Shown in pieces: positions 1-7,704 of a DNA stretch of 16,456 nt; the stretch's first letter is position 1; each line of letters opens with the position of its first letter. The position numbers and the translations under genes were made by a program. Origin of the DNA: Xanthobacteraceae bacterium (GTDB lineage: Bacteria > Pseudomonadota > Alphaproteobacteria > Rhizobiales > Xanthobacteraceae); the NCBI GenBank assembly GCA_019746355.1, contig JAIESC010000079.1, positions 1 to 16,456 of the forward strand, read 5' to 3'. Under the pieces are notes generated by a model. The model was not told where the DNA came from. It made no database searches and saw nothing but the letters and a program-made list of their open reading frames with translations.

Positions 1-1220
1 TACTCCGGCGGCCACAGCACCGGCGTCTTGGAACCGTCGCGGAACTGGTCGAGATTGTTCGGCACGACGTTCTGCACCTGCGTGGTGAACTGGCGCGCCT
101 TTTCCCATTCGCCGTCCTTGCCGAACTTCACTTCGCCGACGACGGTGTCGAACTTGTTCTTCCTCACATAGTCGGCGAGCTTGTCGTGATCGAGGCTTTT
201 GGTCTCGGTCACGGCCCTGGCCAGCACCTGACCCGCTGCATAGCCGAGCGGCACGAAGGCATAGCCGAGCGGATCGGTCTTGAGTTCCCCGGCACGGGCT
301 TGATAGCGCTTCATCACGTCGTCGAGCCCCGCGAATTGCAGCTTGGGCGAGGGCAGGAAGGTCTCGACAATGACGAGGCCGTTGGCGACCGGACCGAGTT
401 GCACGCGGATCGGGGTGATCAGCATGCCGATCATCGCTCCGCCGAACATCTTCGGCGACAGGCCGATCTCGTTGGCGGCGCGGATGATGCCGACGTTGTC
501 GGGCGGATAAGCGCCGATATAGACGATGTCGGCTTGGGTCGCCTGGATCGCGCGCACCATCGGCGTGAAGTCGGTGGTCGCCGGCGGATAGCTCTGGTCG
601 TAGACGATCCTGAAGCCGTGCTTCTTCAGCTCCTCCTTCGCCCCATCGATGGCGCTGCGGGCGAATTCGGCATCGGCGCCCAGCAGCGCCACGGTCTGCG
701 GCTTCGGCTTCTGCGCCGCCGCCACTTCGAAGAAGCCCTTGGAGAAGGCGTTCACGCCATCGGGACCGACCGGCACCATCGAGAAGTATTTCGGGTAGTT
801 GAAGTGCCGGTTGATGCCGATGGCGGTGAGGCTCAGCGTCATCTTGTTATGCTGCATGATGGTCGGCATGGCCGGCGCCACGAAGTTCGTGGCGTAGGGG
901 CCGAGCAGCAGGTCCACTTTGTCGACGGTGATGAGCTTGGTGTAGATGCCCGGCACGTTGGAGGGCGTGCTCTGGTCGTCGTAGGAGATGAACTCGACCT
1001 GGCGGCCGAGCAGCCCGCCCTTGGCGTTGACGTCCTCGCGCCAGATGTCGATCGCGGCTTGCAGCATCTTGCCGGCGGGCGCGCTGCCGCCGGTAAGCGA
1101 CAGGCCTGCGCCGACCTTGATCGGCGGGCCGCCTTGTGCGGTTGCGCCCGAAAGCCCGATCAGGCTTGCCAGCGTCGCTGCGGCGACCAGCCGCAGCGCA
1201 TTGCGACGTCCGTTCATCAT
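1..1220 (-). CDS. Periplasmic ABC-transporter substrate-binding protein, LivJ/Peripla_BP_6 type (partial, C-terminus off the left edge)
   Basis: The minus-strand frame is open from 1220 to the window edge, giving 406 codons. By comparison with the paralogue just upstream (1256-2524), only about 15-20 C-terminal residues are missing. The N-terminus is a typical signal peptide (NALRLVAAATLASLIGLSG, then ATA-Q). The mature part has the hallmarks of branched-chain-amino-acid-type binding proteins: a G-x-S-L-T-G start, the DDQSTP segment, LLLGPY, and YIGAYPPDNVGIIRAANEIG. The likely role is to capture a small amide, amino acid or aromatic acid in the periplasm for an ABC importer whose permease and ATPase genes are not in the window. 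Two adjacent ATGs exist: 1220 aligns with the paralogue's start, while 1217 has better spacing from the GGAGG ribosome site. It lies 35 bp downstream of its paralogue, last in the visible operon. Confidence 0.93.
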   Translation of the reverse strand, partial: MMNGRRNALRLVAAATLASLIGLSGATAQGGPPIKVGAGLSLTGGSAPAGKMLQAAIDIWREDVNAKGGLLGRQVEFISYDDQSTPSNVPGIYTKLITVDKVDLLLGPYATNFVAPAMPTIMQHNKMTLSLTAIGINRHFNYPKYFSMVPVGPDGVNAFSKGFFEVAAAQKPKPQTVALLGADAEFARSAIDGAKEELKKHGFRIVYDQSYPPATTDFTPMVRAIQATQADIVYIGAYPPDNVGIIRAANEIGLSPKMFGGAMIGMLITPIRVQLGPVANGLVIVETFLPSPKLQFAGLDDVMKRYQARAGELKTDPLGYAFVPLGYAAGQVLARAVTETKSLDHDKLADYVRKNKFDTVVGEVKFGKDGEWEKARQFTTQVQNVVPNNLDQFRDGSKTPVLWPPE

Positions 1221-1255
1221 CGTCCTCCCTCTGCGGGCGGTGCGCCCGCGTCCAG

Positions 1256-2524
1256 TCACTTCTTTCTCGCCTCGCCATAGGGGTAGATCAGGGTGCCGGT
1301 CGCATCCTCCGGCGGCCACACGATCGGCTGCGCCTTGCCTTCGCGGAACTGATCGAGATTGTTGGGCTGCGCGTTCTGCACTTGCGTCCAGACCTGACGC
1401 GCCTTCGACCATTCACCGTCGGCTGCGAACGAGAAATCGCCGACCACGGTCTTGAAGCTCGCCTTCTTCATGTGGGCGGCGAGCGTGTCGTGATCGAGGC
1501 TCTTGGTTTCGGTGATCGCCTGCGCCAGCGTCTGGCCCGCGGCATAGGCGAACGGCCCCCAGGCGAAGCCCAGCGGGTCGATGCCCGCGGCACTGGCCTT
1601 GGCGCTGTAGCGCTTGAGGAAGTCGGAGGAGTCCGGAATCTTCGGTGCGGCGGCCGCGGCAAAATTCTCGCCGACGATCAGGCCGTTGGCGATCGGTCCG
1701 AGCTGCACCTTGATCGGCGTCACCAGCATGCCGATCATCGCGCCGCCGAACATCTTCGGCGAAAGCCCGATTTCGTTCGCCGCGCGGATGATGCCGACGT
1801 TGTCCGGCGGATAAGCGCCGATATAGACGATGTCGGGATTGGCCGCCTGCACCGCGCGCATCACCGGCGCGAAGTCGGTGGTGCTCGGCGGATAGCTCTG
1901 GTCATAGACGAGCTTGAAGCCGTGCTTCTTGATCTCCTCGCGCGCACCTTGCGCGGAGCTCTGGGCGAACTCGGCGTCGGCCGCCAGGATCGCCACCGTC
2001 TGCGGCTTGGGGTTCTGCTTCGCCGCGAGATCGAAGAAGCCGATCGAGAACGCGTTCACGCCCTGCGGCCCGACCGAGACCATCGAGAAATACTTGTCGT
2101 ACTTGAACTTGTCGTTGATGCCGATCGCGGTGAAGCTGATCGTCATCTTCTTGTTCTGGATGATGGTCGGCAGCGCCGGCGCGACGAAGTTCGTGCCGTA
2201 GGGGCCGAGCAGCAGGTCGACTTTGTCGACAGTGATCAGCTTGGTGTAGATGTTCGGCACGTTGGCCGGCGTGCTCTGGTCGTCGAGGATGACGAGTTGC
2301 ACCGGGCGGCCGAGAATTCCGCCCTTGGCATTGACGTCGTCGCGCCAGATTTCCAGCGAGGTCTGAATGACCTTACTCGGAGCGGCACCCGCGCCGGTCA
2401 GGGCAAGGCCCACGCCGATGCGGATCGGGTTGCCGCTCTGCGCGGACGCCGTGGAAAGCGACAACAATGCAACGGTCAACGTCGCGGCGCATGCGCGCAG
2501 CGCATTCCCAACGAGCCTGATCAT
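1256..2524 (-). CDS. Periplasmic ABC-transporter substrate-binding protein, LivJ/Peripla_BP_6 type (tandem paralogue)
   Basis: A complete 422-residue protein starts at an ATG five bases after AAGGAGG. It has a signal peptide (ALRACAATLTVALLSLSTA, cleavage near ASAQ-SG) followed by one periplasmic-binding fold of usual length for the family. It is co-linear with the next gene over its whole length, and blocks such as NVGIIRAANEIGLSPKMFGG are identical, so the pair arose by tandem duplication. Differences gather in the middle (LSLTAIGINRHFNY in the copy, ISFTAIGINDKFKYD here) and in the C-terminal third, which would fit a change in ligand preference. It follows the dioxygenase gene by 58 bp on the same strand. 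The ligand cannot be read from sequence; an aromatic acid or a ring-cleavage-related compound is inferred only from the neighbours. Confidence 0.95.
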   Translation of the reverse strand: MIRLVGNALRACAATLTVALLSLSTASAQSGNPIRIGVGLALTGAGAAPSKVIQTSLEIWRDDVNAKGGILGRPVQLVILDDQSTPANVPNIYTKLITVDKVDLLLGPYGTNFVAPALPTIIQNKKMTISFTAIGINDKFKYDKYFSMVSVGPQGVNAFSIGFFDLAAKQNPKPQTVAILAADAEFAQSSAQGAREEIKKHGFKLVYDQSYPPSTTDFAPVMRAVQAANPDIVYIGAYPPDNVGIIRAANEIGLSPKMFGGAMIGMLVTPIKVQLGPIANGLIVGENFAAAAAPKIPDSSDFLKRYSAKASAAGIDPLGFAWGPFAYAAGQTLAQAITETKSLDHDTLAAHMKKASFKTVVGDFSFAADGEWSKARQVWTQVQNAQPNNLDQFREGKAQPIVWPPEDATGTLIYPYGEARKK

Positions 2525-2582
2525 CGTTTCCTCCTTGCGGGCCGGACGTCGTTGCGCCCGTCCGTGCTTTCAGTCTCCTAGT

Positions 2583-3491
2583 TCATTTGTGCATTTCATC
2601 CGTCGGCATGATGCCCCAGTAGTTCGATGCGTTCGGATCCTTGGCCCAGACCTTCGGCCGCTGCGGCCGGTCGCGGTGCCACGGCCGCGGCTCGAAATAG
2701 CCGAGCTCCTCGTTCATGCGATCGAGCTCGGCGAACAGCTCGGTGATCAGCCCGTTCGGCCCGCGATGATAGCAGAACAGGTTGTGACCGATGCCGTGGC
2801 GTCCGGGACCCCAGATCAGCTTGTAGCCGTTCAGACTGAGGAAATCGCAGGCCGACTGCATGTGGCTCCAGTCGCGCAGCTCGAACGCGGTGTGGAAGTG
2901 CCGATTGCTGCCGGTGCCCATCAGATTGATGGTGTGGTGGTCGACGCCGCAGCGCAGGAACGAGAAGAAGTCGCCCATCCAGTCGGATTCGCGGAAGCCC
3001 AGCACGTCGCAATAGAACTTGGTGACGTGCTTCACATCCACGCAGTGGAACGCGACGTGACCGATCTTGTGCGGGACGATGCCCTTGACCGGAAATTTCT
3101 GCGTCTGCGGCTCGGGGCGCTTGAACACCTCCATCAGCGTGCCCTTCGGATCCTCGAACGCCACCATGTCGGAGATGGTGGGCTCCGGGTCCTTCAGCCG
3201 GCGCGTCGTCACGCCATGCGCCTCCGTCTGCTTCTCGAAGGCATCGAGGTCGTCGTCCGGCCCGATCTGGAAGCCGAGCCGGACGCATTGCGCCGCGCTG
3301 CCCCGGCGCAGCACCACCGAATGATGATCGAGGGTCGAAGCGAGGTAGGCCGTGTCCTTGTCCCTGGACACGAGATTGAGCCCGAGGATGTCGGCGTAAT
3401 ACTCGACCTGCTGATCGAGGTCGGGCGTCTCGTAGGTCGCGTGAGCGATCTTCTTCACGCGGATCATCTGGCGGGTGTCTTTCTGGATCAT
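2583..3491 (-). CDS. Type I extradiol ring-cleavage dioxygenase (VOC superfamily, catechol 2,3-dioxygenase-like)
   Basis: The 302-residue protein has two vicinal-oxygen-chelate domains (about 12-125 and 142-265), the usual size of two-domain extradiol dioxygenases. In the C-terminal domain I see the metal triad H145 (GHVAFHC), H200 (HFHTAFEL) and E251 (GLITELFAE). The second-shell residues known from BphC-type enzymes also align: H186 in DHHTINL, H236 in GIGHNLFCY, and Y241. This supports an active Fe(II) or Mn(II) enzyme that opens a catechol-type ring next to the two hydroxyls, rather than a mere VOC relative. The start ATG overlaps the upstream stop as ATGA, indicating translational coupling with the dehydrogenase gene. 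The substrate is unknown. The C-terminal tail (PRPWHRDRPQRPKVW) is basic and aromatic. Confidence 0.9.
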   Translation of the reverse strand: MIQKDTRQMIRVKKIAHATYETPDLDQQVEYYADILGLNLVSRDKDTAYLASTLDHHSVVLRRGSAAQCVRLGFQIGPDDDLDAFEKQTEAHGVTTRRLKDPEPTISDMVAFEDPKGTLMEVFKRPEPQTQKFPVKGIVPHKIGHVAFHCVDVKHVTKFYCDVLGFRESDWMGDFFSFLRCGVDHHTINLMGTGSNRHFHTAFELRDWSHMQSACDFLSLNGYKLIWGPGRHGIGHNLFCYHRGPNGLITELFAELDRMNEELGYFEPRPWHRDRPQRPKVWAKDPNASNYWGIMPTDEMHK

Positions 3492-4369
3492 GCTTTCTTT
3501 CTCGGCAGGGAGTTGATCACGTCGACCATCACCGCGACGTCGTGCGTCTCACCAAGGCCCATGTCGACGCATTTCTGATAAAGCTCGATGGCGCGGTCGA
3601 GCAGCGGCGTGGCGGTGCCGGTCTCGTCGGCCCATTGCTCGATCATGTGGAAGTAGTGGAACAGCAGCGCGGCTTGGCCCTGCACCGGATGGAACTTGCG
3701 CTGCGCCATCCACGGCGCGCGGATGCCGAACTGGGTCGAGCCGCCGCTGCCGCTGGCGATCGCCTTGATCATCAGCTCGGTGTCGACGCCGGCCTTCAGG
3801 CCCAGCGCCATCGCCTCGGCGGTCGCCGCGATGTTGATGGCGACCAGAAGGTTGTTGATCAGCTTGACCTTGGTGGCCGCGCCGAACGGACCGAAATAGA
3901 GGCACATGTCGGCGAAGCCCTTGATCACCGGCTCCACCTTCTTTGCCGCCTCGGCGTCGCCGCCGAGATAGATCACGGCCTTGCGCGCCGACACCATCCC
4001 AGGCGTGCCGCTCACCTCGCCGTCGAGATAGGCCGCGCCCTTTTTCGCCAGCGTCGCGACATGTTTCTGCTTGTCCGGCACCGGATGCGAGCCGAGCTCG
4101 ACGATGATCTGTTCCGGCCGCGCCGAATGGACCAGGCCTTGCGGGCCGTTGACGACGTCCTCCATCGCTTCGGCTGACGGCACGCAGGACAGAACCACGT
4201 CGCATTGCGCGCCGATCTCGGCGGGCGATTTTGCCGGCACGCCGCCGATCTTCTCGAAATCGGCGAGCGAGCTGCGGCGATAGCCGAGCACGCGGTACCC
4301 GCTTTTGATCAGGTTTTCCGAGATCGGCAGGCCGATCTTGCCCACGCCGACGAAGCCAACCGTTTGCAT
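3488..4369 (-). CDS. NAD(P)-dependent beta-hydroxyacid dehydrogenase, 3-hydroxyisobutyrate dehydrogenase family
   Basis: The 293-residue protein is the standard length for this family. It has an N-terminal Rossmann fold with the dinucleotide motif at residues 7-12 (GFVGVGKIG), the substrate-binding segment around 114-125 (YLDGEVSGTPG, corresponding to the family's DAPVSGG), and the catalytic lysine motif KLINN with K169 and N173. The C-terminal half is the all-helical dimerisation domain. Members oxidise short beta-hydroxyacids to semialdehydes, or run the reverse reaction. The exact substrate cannot be read here, but coupling to an extradiol dioxygenase suggests a hydroxyacid or semialdehyde arising from aromatic breakdown. 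A GGGAG ribosome site sits six bases before the ATG, and its stop overlaps the next start by four bases. The gene is 31 bp downstream of the YCII gene. Confidence 0.92.
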   Translation of the reverse strand: MQTVGFVGVGKIGLPISENLIKSGYRVLGYRRSSLADFEKIGGVPAKSPAEIGAQCDVVLSCVPSAEAMEDVVNGPQGLVHSARPEQIIVELGSHPVPDKQKHVATLAKKGAAYLDGEVSGTPGMVSARKAVIYLGGDAEAAKKVEPVIKGFADMCLYFGPFGAATKVKLINNLLVAINIAATAEAMALGLKAGVDTELMIKAIASGSGGSTQFGIRAPWMAQRKFHPVQGQAALLFHYFHMIEQWADETGTATPLLDRAIELYQKCVDMGLGETHDVAVMVDVINSLPRKKA

Positions 4370-4400
4370 CCTTACTCCCTGGACCGCGTGTTCTCGTTGC

Positions 4401-4784
4401 TTAGGCGAATTCGATCGTCTGATCGGACAGGTTCACCCGCACGCCGATCGATCCCTCCATCACCGTCCATTCGCGCACCTCGAAGCTGCGGAGCTCGTTG
4501 ATCACGAACGGATCCGCTGACGCGATCTTGCGCGCCTCTTCTTCGTTCGCCGCGCGCAGAATGGTGAGCCCGTCGCCCGCCGGTGCGCCGGCAGGCACGC
4601 TCAACGGACCGGACGCGAACAGCGCGCCCTTCTTCTCCAGACCGATCATGTATTCGAGATGCTGCGGCAGCACCGCGCCGATCTGCTCGGCGGTGGCGGC
4701 GCCTTTGGAAAGGATCACAAAGAGCTTCTTTCGCAGCATCCGCTGCGTGAGCTGCCGGATCCGCTCTTCTGCCGACGCTGCCAC
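4401..4784 (-). CDS. YCII-domain protein (muconolactone-isomerase-like small ferredoxin fold)
   Basis: About 127 residues from a GTG at 4784. The core reads [12 protein letters not shown], then [19 protein letters not shown] (conserved His at residue 42), DGLTIL, the DPF motif near residues 91-93, and [10 protein letters not shown], the layout of YCII-related proteins. These are small dimeric alpha/beta proteins related in fold to muconolactone isomerase; their reactions are mostly unknown. The frame stays open upstream to an ATG at 4925, but that extension is Arg/Ser/Gly-rich with no domain character. An internal ATG at 4739 would cut the first helix. None of the starts has a clear ribosome site, so the start is uncertain. 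It appears to be first in the catabolic operon. Confidence 0.8.
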   Translation of the reverse strand: MAASAEERIRQLTQRMLRKKLFVILSKGAATAEQIGAVLPQHLEYMIGLEKKGALFASGPLSVPAGAPAGDGLTILRAANEEEARKIASADPFVINELRSFEVREWTVMEGSIGVRVNLSDQTIEFA

Positions 4785-5149
4785 GACGCCTGACCCACCA
4801 CTGCACCGGCGGCGATATCTGCTCTGTCCGGAGTCCGCAAAGCCTATGCCGCTTGCCTGATGCGGGCAACCGGCGCGGGCGGATGGGGGCCGCTCTCCGC
4901 CATGCGTGCGGAGCCGCGCCCGCATGGCGGGACAGCTTGGGGGACTTCATCGTTGGCTTGCATCCTCCCGCAAGCGGAGGGGACCGGAGCCGCGCCGCTG
5001 CTGACCGGCGGCGACAGGCGAAAAGCCAGATGGCCGCTGAAGGCGCGCGGTTTATTGCAGCGCCGAATGCCTGCGAAAGCGGCTCATTAAGGCTCGGACA
5101 ACCTTTGATGCCTTATATCTACGCATTATTGTCAACGAACGGTTGCGTG
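4785..5149. other. Divergent intergenic region between the catabolic operon and the chemoreceptor gene
   Basis: No convincing gene is seen in these 365 bp. The open frames crossing it are Arg/Pro/Gly-rich by-products of high GC. It should hold the promoter of the minus-strand operon and that of the chemoreceptor. The stretch from about 5085 to 5135 is clearly more AT-rich than its surroundings, as expected for a plus-strand promoter, but no clean -35/-10 pair can be named. A long inverted repeat lies at 4897-4930 (separate entry). Confidence 0.5.
4897..4930. repeat. Perfect 10-bp inverted repeat, possible operator or leader hairpin
   Basis: The arms CCGCCATGCG (4897-4906) and CGCATGGCGG (4921-4930) are exact reverse complements separated by 14 bases. 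It lies about 113 bp upstream of the first gene of the catabolic operon and 220 bp upstream of the chemoreceptor. There is no T-tract on either side, so a rho-independent terminator is unlikely. A dimeric-regulator site or an RNA hairpin in the operon's leader are the remaining readings. No regulator gene is adjacent. Confidence 0.5.
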
Positions 5150-6493
5150 ATGGTGCTGCCGCCCGTCGCTCCGGAGCTGGCCGCCCGGCTGGCGAACTAC
5201 GTGCTTGATGACCGCGCGCGCATGACGCTGCGCGAATTGTCGGCAGCGCTTGAACCGCATCTCGGCCAGGCGATCGACGAGGTCATCGCGGGCGCGGCCA
5301 AGCTTCCTCAGGTGGCTGAAGTCTACCGGGACAACGGCCATGAGTTCCGCCGCATCGAAATTGCGCAATACCGGGAGCTGCTGAAGGCCGAGTTTGGCGA
5401 GCGCTATGTCGAATGCTGCCGAAACACCACGGACCGGGAGGCGACGCTTGGCTTCGAAGGCCGCGCCCGCATGAATTCGGCGGCGGCGCTGCTGCGCGTC
5501 TCGATCCCGGCGCTGAAGCGCAGGCATCGCTTCGCACCGGCCAGGCTCGCCGATGATCTGCACGTGCTGTCGCAAGCGATCTTCTTCGATCTCGCCACCA
5601 CGTCGACCTACTATCTGCAACGGGTGCGCGCCGCAGCATCCGCGCGCCGCCAGGTCATCGACGAGGCGATCGGCGAATTCGACGGCGCCATCGGCGGCGT
5701 CATCGAGGCGCTGAAAGAGGCGACCGGCTCGCTGACCACCACCTCATCCACGGTGCAGCGGGTGACGGAAGACACGCTGCGCCGCATGGCATCGGCATCG
5801 ACCGCTTCCACCGAGACCAGCCAGAGCGTCGATCTGACCGTTGCCGCAACCGAGGAGCTGTCGAGCTCGATCGAGGAGATCGGCCAGCAGGCGGCGCGCG
5901 GCATGGCGATGGCGCGCTCGGCGGTGGCCGACACCGAGCGCACCAACCAGACCATCCGCTCGCTCGACGAGGCGGCCGAGCGCATCGGCTCGGTGGTGGG
6001 ACTGATCTCCAAGATCGCCGCGCAGACCAATCTCCTGGCGCTCAACGCCACGATCGAGGCGGCGCGTGCGGGCGAGGCCGGCAAGGGCTTCGCGGTGGTG
6101 GCGCAGGAGGTCAAGGCGCTCGCCAACCAGACCTCGCGCGCGACGGAGGAGATTTCGCAGCAGGTCGCCGCCATCCAGGAGGCGACCAAGGGCGCGGTCG
6201 CCGAGATCGGATCGATCGGCCGCACCATCCACGAGCTCACTTCGGTCTCGACCTCGATCGCCGCCGCCGTCGACGAGCAGGCCGCCACCACGCGCGAGAT
6301 CGCCAACAGCATCCAGACCGCGGCCGGCAACACCGCGCGGGCGTCGGTCGAGATCAAGTCGGTCGAGCAGGCCGCCAATCACTCCGCGAGTGCGGTCGGC
6401 GAAATCGGCGGCTGGACCGCGCGGCTGTCGGCGCGCGCGCAGGATCTCGAAGCCAAGGTGGCGAACTTCTTCAGCCGGGTGCGGGCGGCGTAA
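5150..6493 (+). CDS. Cytoplasmic methyl-accepting chemotaxis protein with N-terminal globin-like (protoglobin-type) sensor domain
   Basis: From the ATG at 5150 the product has 447 residues; an ATG at 5108 would add 14, and neither has a good ribosome site. Residues 15-158 resemble the sensor domain of globin-coupled chemoreceptors ([19 protein letters not shown], then [15 protein letters not shown], then a helix before STYYLQ). Where such sensors carry the heme-binding histidine (H-x-x-I-G-L), this protein reads REATLGF with E97, so a heme is doubtful. Residues 160-440 are the coiled-coil signalling hairpin, with the conserved tip region [24 protein letters not shown] near 286-310. There is no membrane segment, so it should act in soluble arrays with CheA and CheW. 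It is divergent to the catabolic operon; a shared signal is possible but unproven. Confidence 0.88.
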   Translation: MVLPPVAPELAARLANYVLDDRARMTLRELSAALEPHLGQAIDEVIAGAAKLPQVAEVYRDNGHEFRRIEIAQYRELLKAEFGERYVECCRNTTDREATLGFEGRARMNSAAALLRVSIPALKRRHRFAPARLADDLHVLSQAIFFDLATTSTYYLQRVRAAASARRQVIDEAIGEFDGAIGGVIEALKEATGSLTTTSSTVQRVTEDTLRRMASASTASTETSQSVDLTVAATEELSSSIEEIGQQAARGMAMARSAVADTERTNQTIRSLDEAAERIGSVVGLISKIAAQTNLLALNATIEAARAGEAGKGFAVVAQEVKALANQTSRATEEISQQVAAIQEATKGAVAEIGSIGRTIHELTSVSTSIAAAVDEQAATTREIANSIQTAAGNTARASVEIKSVEQAANHSASAVGEIGGWTARLSARAQDLEAKVANFFSRVRAA

Positions 6494-6517
6494 GCGTAGA
6501 AAGTGACCTGGCGATCC

Positions 6518-6539
6518 GTTGCGGGCCAACTACCGCAAC
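6518..6539. terminator. Hairpin between convergent genes, possible bidirectional terminator
   Basis: A perfect 7-bp stem GTTGCGG / CCGCAAC with an 8-base loop sits 25 bp after the chemoreceptor stop and 48 bp past the stop of the convergent small membrane protein gene. No U-tract follows on either strand, so it is at best a weak intrinsic terminator. Confidence 0.35.
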
Positions 6540-6586
6540 CGCGCGGTGGCCGTGCTTAGCCTTGCGGAAACGGCGGGAACCATCCC

Positions 6587-6970
6587 CTACTGCTGTGGCA
6601 ATGGCTTGCTTTGCCAATCGCTTATGGAGGCTGGCGCCGCGGCGCGCGATTGATCGTGAGCACCGGCCCCTGTCCTCGGAGAAGAACTGTTGCTTCGCTC
6701 CACTTGCGAGGATGCAATTTTGCCCGTCGATTCCGCAATCCGTTTCAGCGGGGCGACAAAATCCGGTATGTCCACCATCGCCAGCAGAAGACCGGCGATC
6801 CAGAAGATGTGCATGTGCGTGAACATGGCAATGAGACCAAGCACGCAGACGATCTGATATTGAACTTTCTTGTGTGCGAAGCGATCGGGCAAGGCATGAA
6901 GGGAAAGGTAAAAGATTCCAACCATCAGGACGAAGAAAACCAGAATGATGCTCGTGATGACCATGAGCAT
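6587..6970 (-). CDS. Small two-helix inner-membrane protein, unknown function
   Basis: About 127 residues from the ATG at 6970, preceded by GGGGA nine bases upstream. The longer frame to 7132 adds a segment with no domain character. Two strong membrane helices are visible, roughly residues 3-23 (VITSIILVFFVLMVGIFYLSL) and 40-66. The second holds an unusual THMHIFW motif whose His and Met could bind metal or heme. The C-terminal 45 residues are Ser/Ala/Arg-rich and look disordered. I do not recognise the family. It is convergent with the chemoreceptor and divergent from the metal-redox cluster, and its lower GC matches the island to its right rather than the genes to its left. Confidence 0.65.
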   Translation of the reverse strand: MLMVITSIILVFFVLMVGIFYLSLHALPDRFAHKKVQYQIVCVLGLIAMFTHMHIFWIAGLLLAMVDIPDFVAPLKRIAESTGKIASSQVERSNSSSPRTGAGAHDQSRAAAPASISDWQSKPLPQQ

Positions 6971-7317
6971 GTCGGTATTCCCCGGCGCGGTTATGAACCA
7001 GGGCAGATGACTGGAAGCAGCAGGATGAAGTGAATTGCTCAGCCGTGTATCCCGTTCGCTAAAGGGCGTCCATCGCCTGATGGTGACACGCCACAAAGCA
7101 AGGCGGAAACTATCCGTTCGTATATCTGTCACTCACCGCAGTTGAAAGCTGTCCCAAAGCGGTTCAGAGGCAAACGCGCTCGCCACAGCACCGTGCGACT
7201 CATTTCATCAGGCACGGCGAGCAGCGTCGGCTCTAAACTGCAGGCGCGAAAATTGACATACCGCAAGACTGAGCAGTGCAGCCCCTCTATGGTGCGCCTG
7301 GTCAAAAGGAGGAAATC
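6971..7317. other. Intergenic region upstream of the metal-redox cluster
   Basis: These 347 bp lie between divergent genes. A consensus-like TTGACA at 7253-7258 lies 60 bp before the CusF-like gene, but no good -10 follows at 16-18 bp. A bulged hairpin can form at 7064-7092 (GGCGTCCATC paired with GATGG and ACGCC). A strong ribosome site AAGGAGG lies just before the start at 7318. The minus-strand open frame overlapping this region and the CusF-like gene looks like a shadow. Nothing else is recognised. Confidence 0.4.
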
Positions 7318-7701
7318 ATGCGAGCTGCCGCTGTGGCTTTTGCAATTGTCACCAATCTCTCTCTCGCGTTCGTCGGACCTGCCGATGCGCAGATGTTTGC
7401 GACGCCAAGTACATGGCTTGAACGCGTGGATCGCGAGCATTACAAAATGGTGCCGCGGAACGGCCACGTTCATGCGACCGGCCATGTCGAGGAGGTCGAC
7501 TCGGGATCGGGTACGATTACTCTTTGGACGGGCGAAATTCAAAGCCCGGACAGGAGCATCTGGATGCCGCCCATGCGGATGACATTTCACGTCACAAATC
7601 GGCGCGTGCTGCGGGGACTGCAGTTTGGTGATTCCGTGGCGTTCGAGGCGGCCCGTCTGAGAAACGCAGTGATGATAACCAACCTCCGAAAACTGCCCTG
7701 A
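7318..7701 (+). CDS. Periplasmic CusF-like copper-binding protein (divergent metal site)
   Basis: 127 residues start at the ATG six bases after AAGGAGG. A signal peptide covers 1-24 (PADA-Q). Residues about 50-125 fit the small OB-type barrel of CusF: GHVEEVDSGSGTITL, then WMPPMRMTFHV, then LQFGDSVAFEA. In E. coli CusF, Cu(I)/Ag(I) is held by one His, two Met and a stacking Trp in HH...WPEMTM. Here the two methionines survive as M86-R-M88, Trp82 is shifted by one residue with Met83 in its place, and the His pair is replaced by W70-T71. It may therefore bind Cu(I) through a Met-rich site or have another role. It lies 3 bp before the reductase gene, so it is probably first in that operon and may hand metal to, or protect, the redox proteins. 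Confidence 0.8.
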   Translation: MRAAAVAFAIVTNLSLAFVGPADAQMFATPSTWLERVDREHYKMVPRNGHVHATGHVEEVDSGSGTITLWTGEIQSPDRSIWMPPMRMTFHVTNRRVLRGLQFGDSVAFEAARLRNAVMITNLRKLP

Positions 7702-7704
7702 TCA

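Noticed and set aside
186..2581. Two long plus-strand open frames (364 and 481 codons) opposite the binding-protein genes
   Set aside because: They are His/Arg/Asp-rich, without domains or ribosome sites, and mirror each other only because the two genes on the other strand are duplicates. They are antisense shadows of GC-rich genes.
5611..6529. Long minus-strand open frames opposite the chemoreceptor
   Set aside because: Ser/Ala- and Arg/Gly-rich translations without features; they reflect the codon bias of the coiled-coil gene on the plus strand.
7129..7590. A 153-codon minus-strand frame overlapping the CusF-like gene
   Set aside because: No recognisable domain or start signal, while the plus strand has a strong ribosome site, a signal peptide and a family match.
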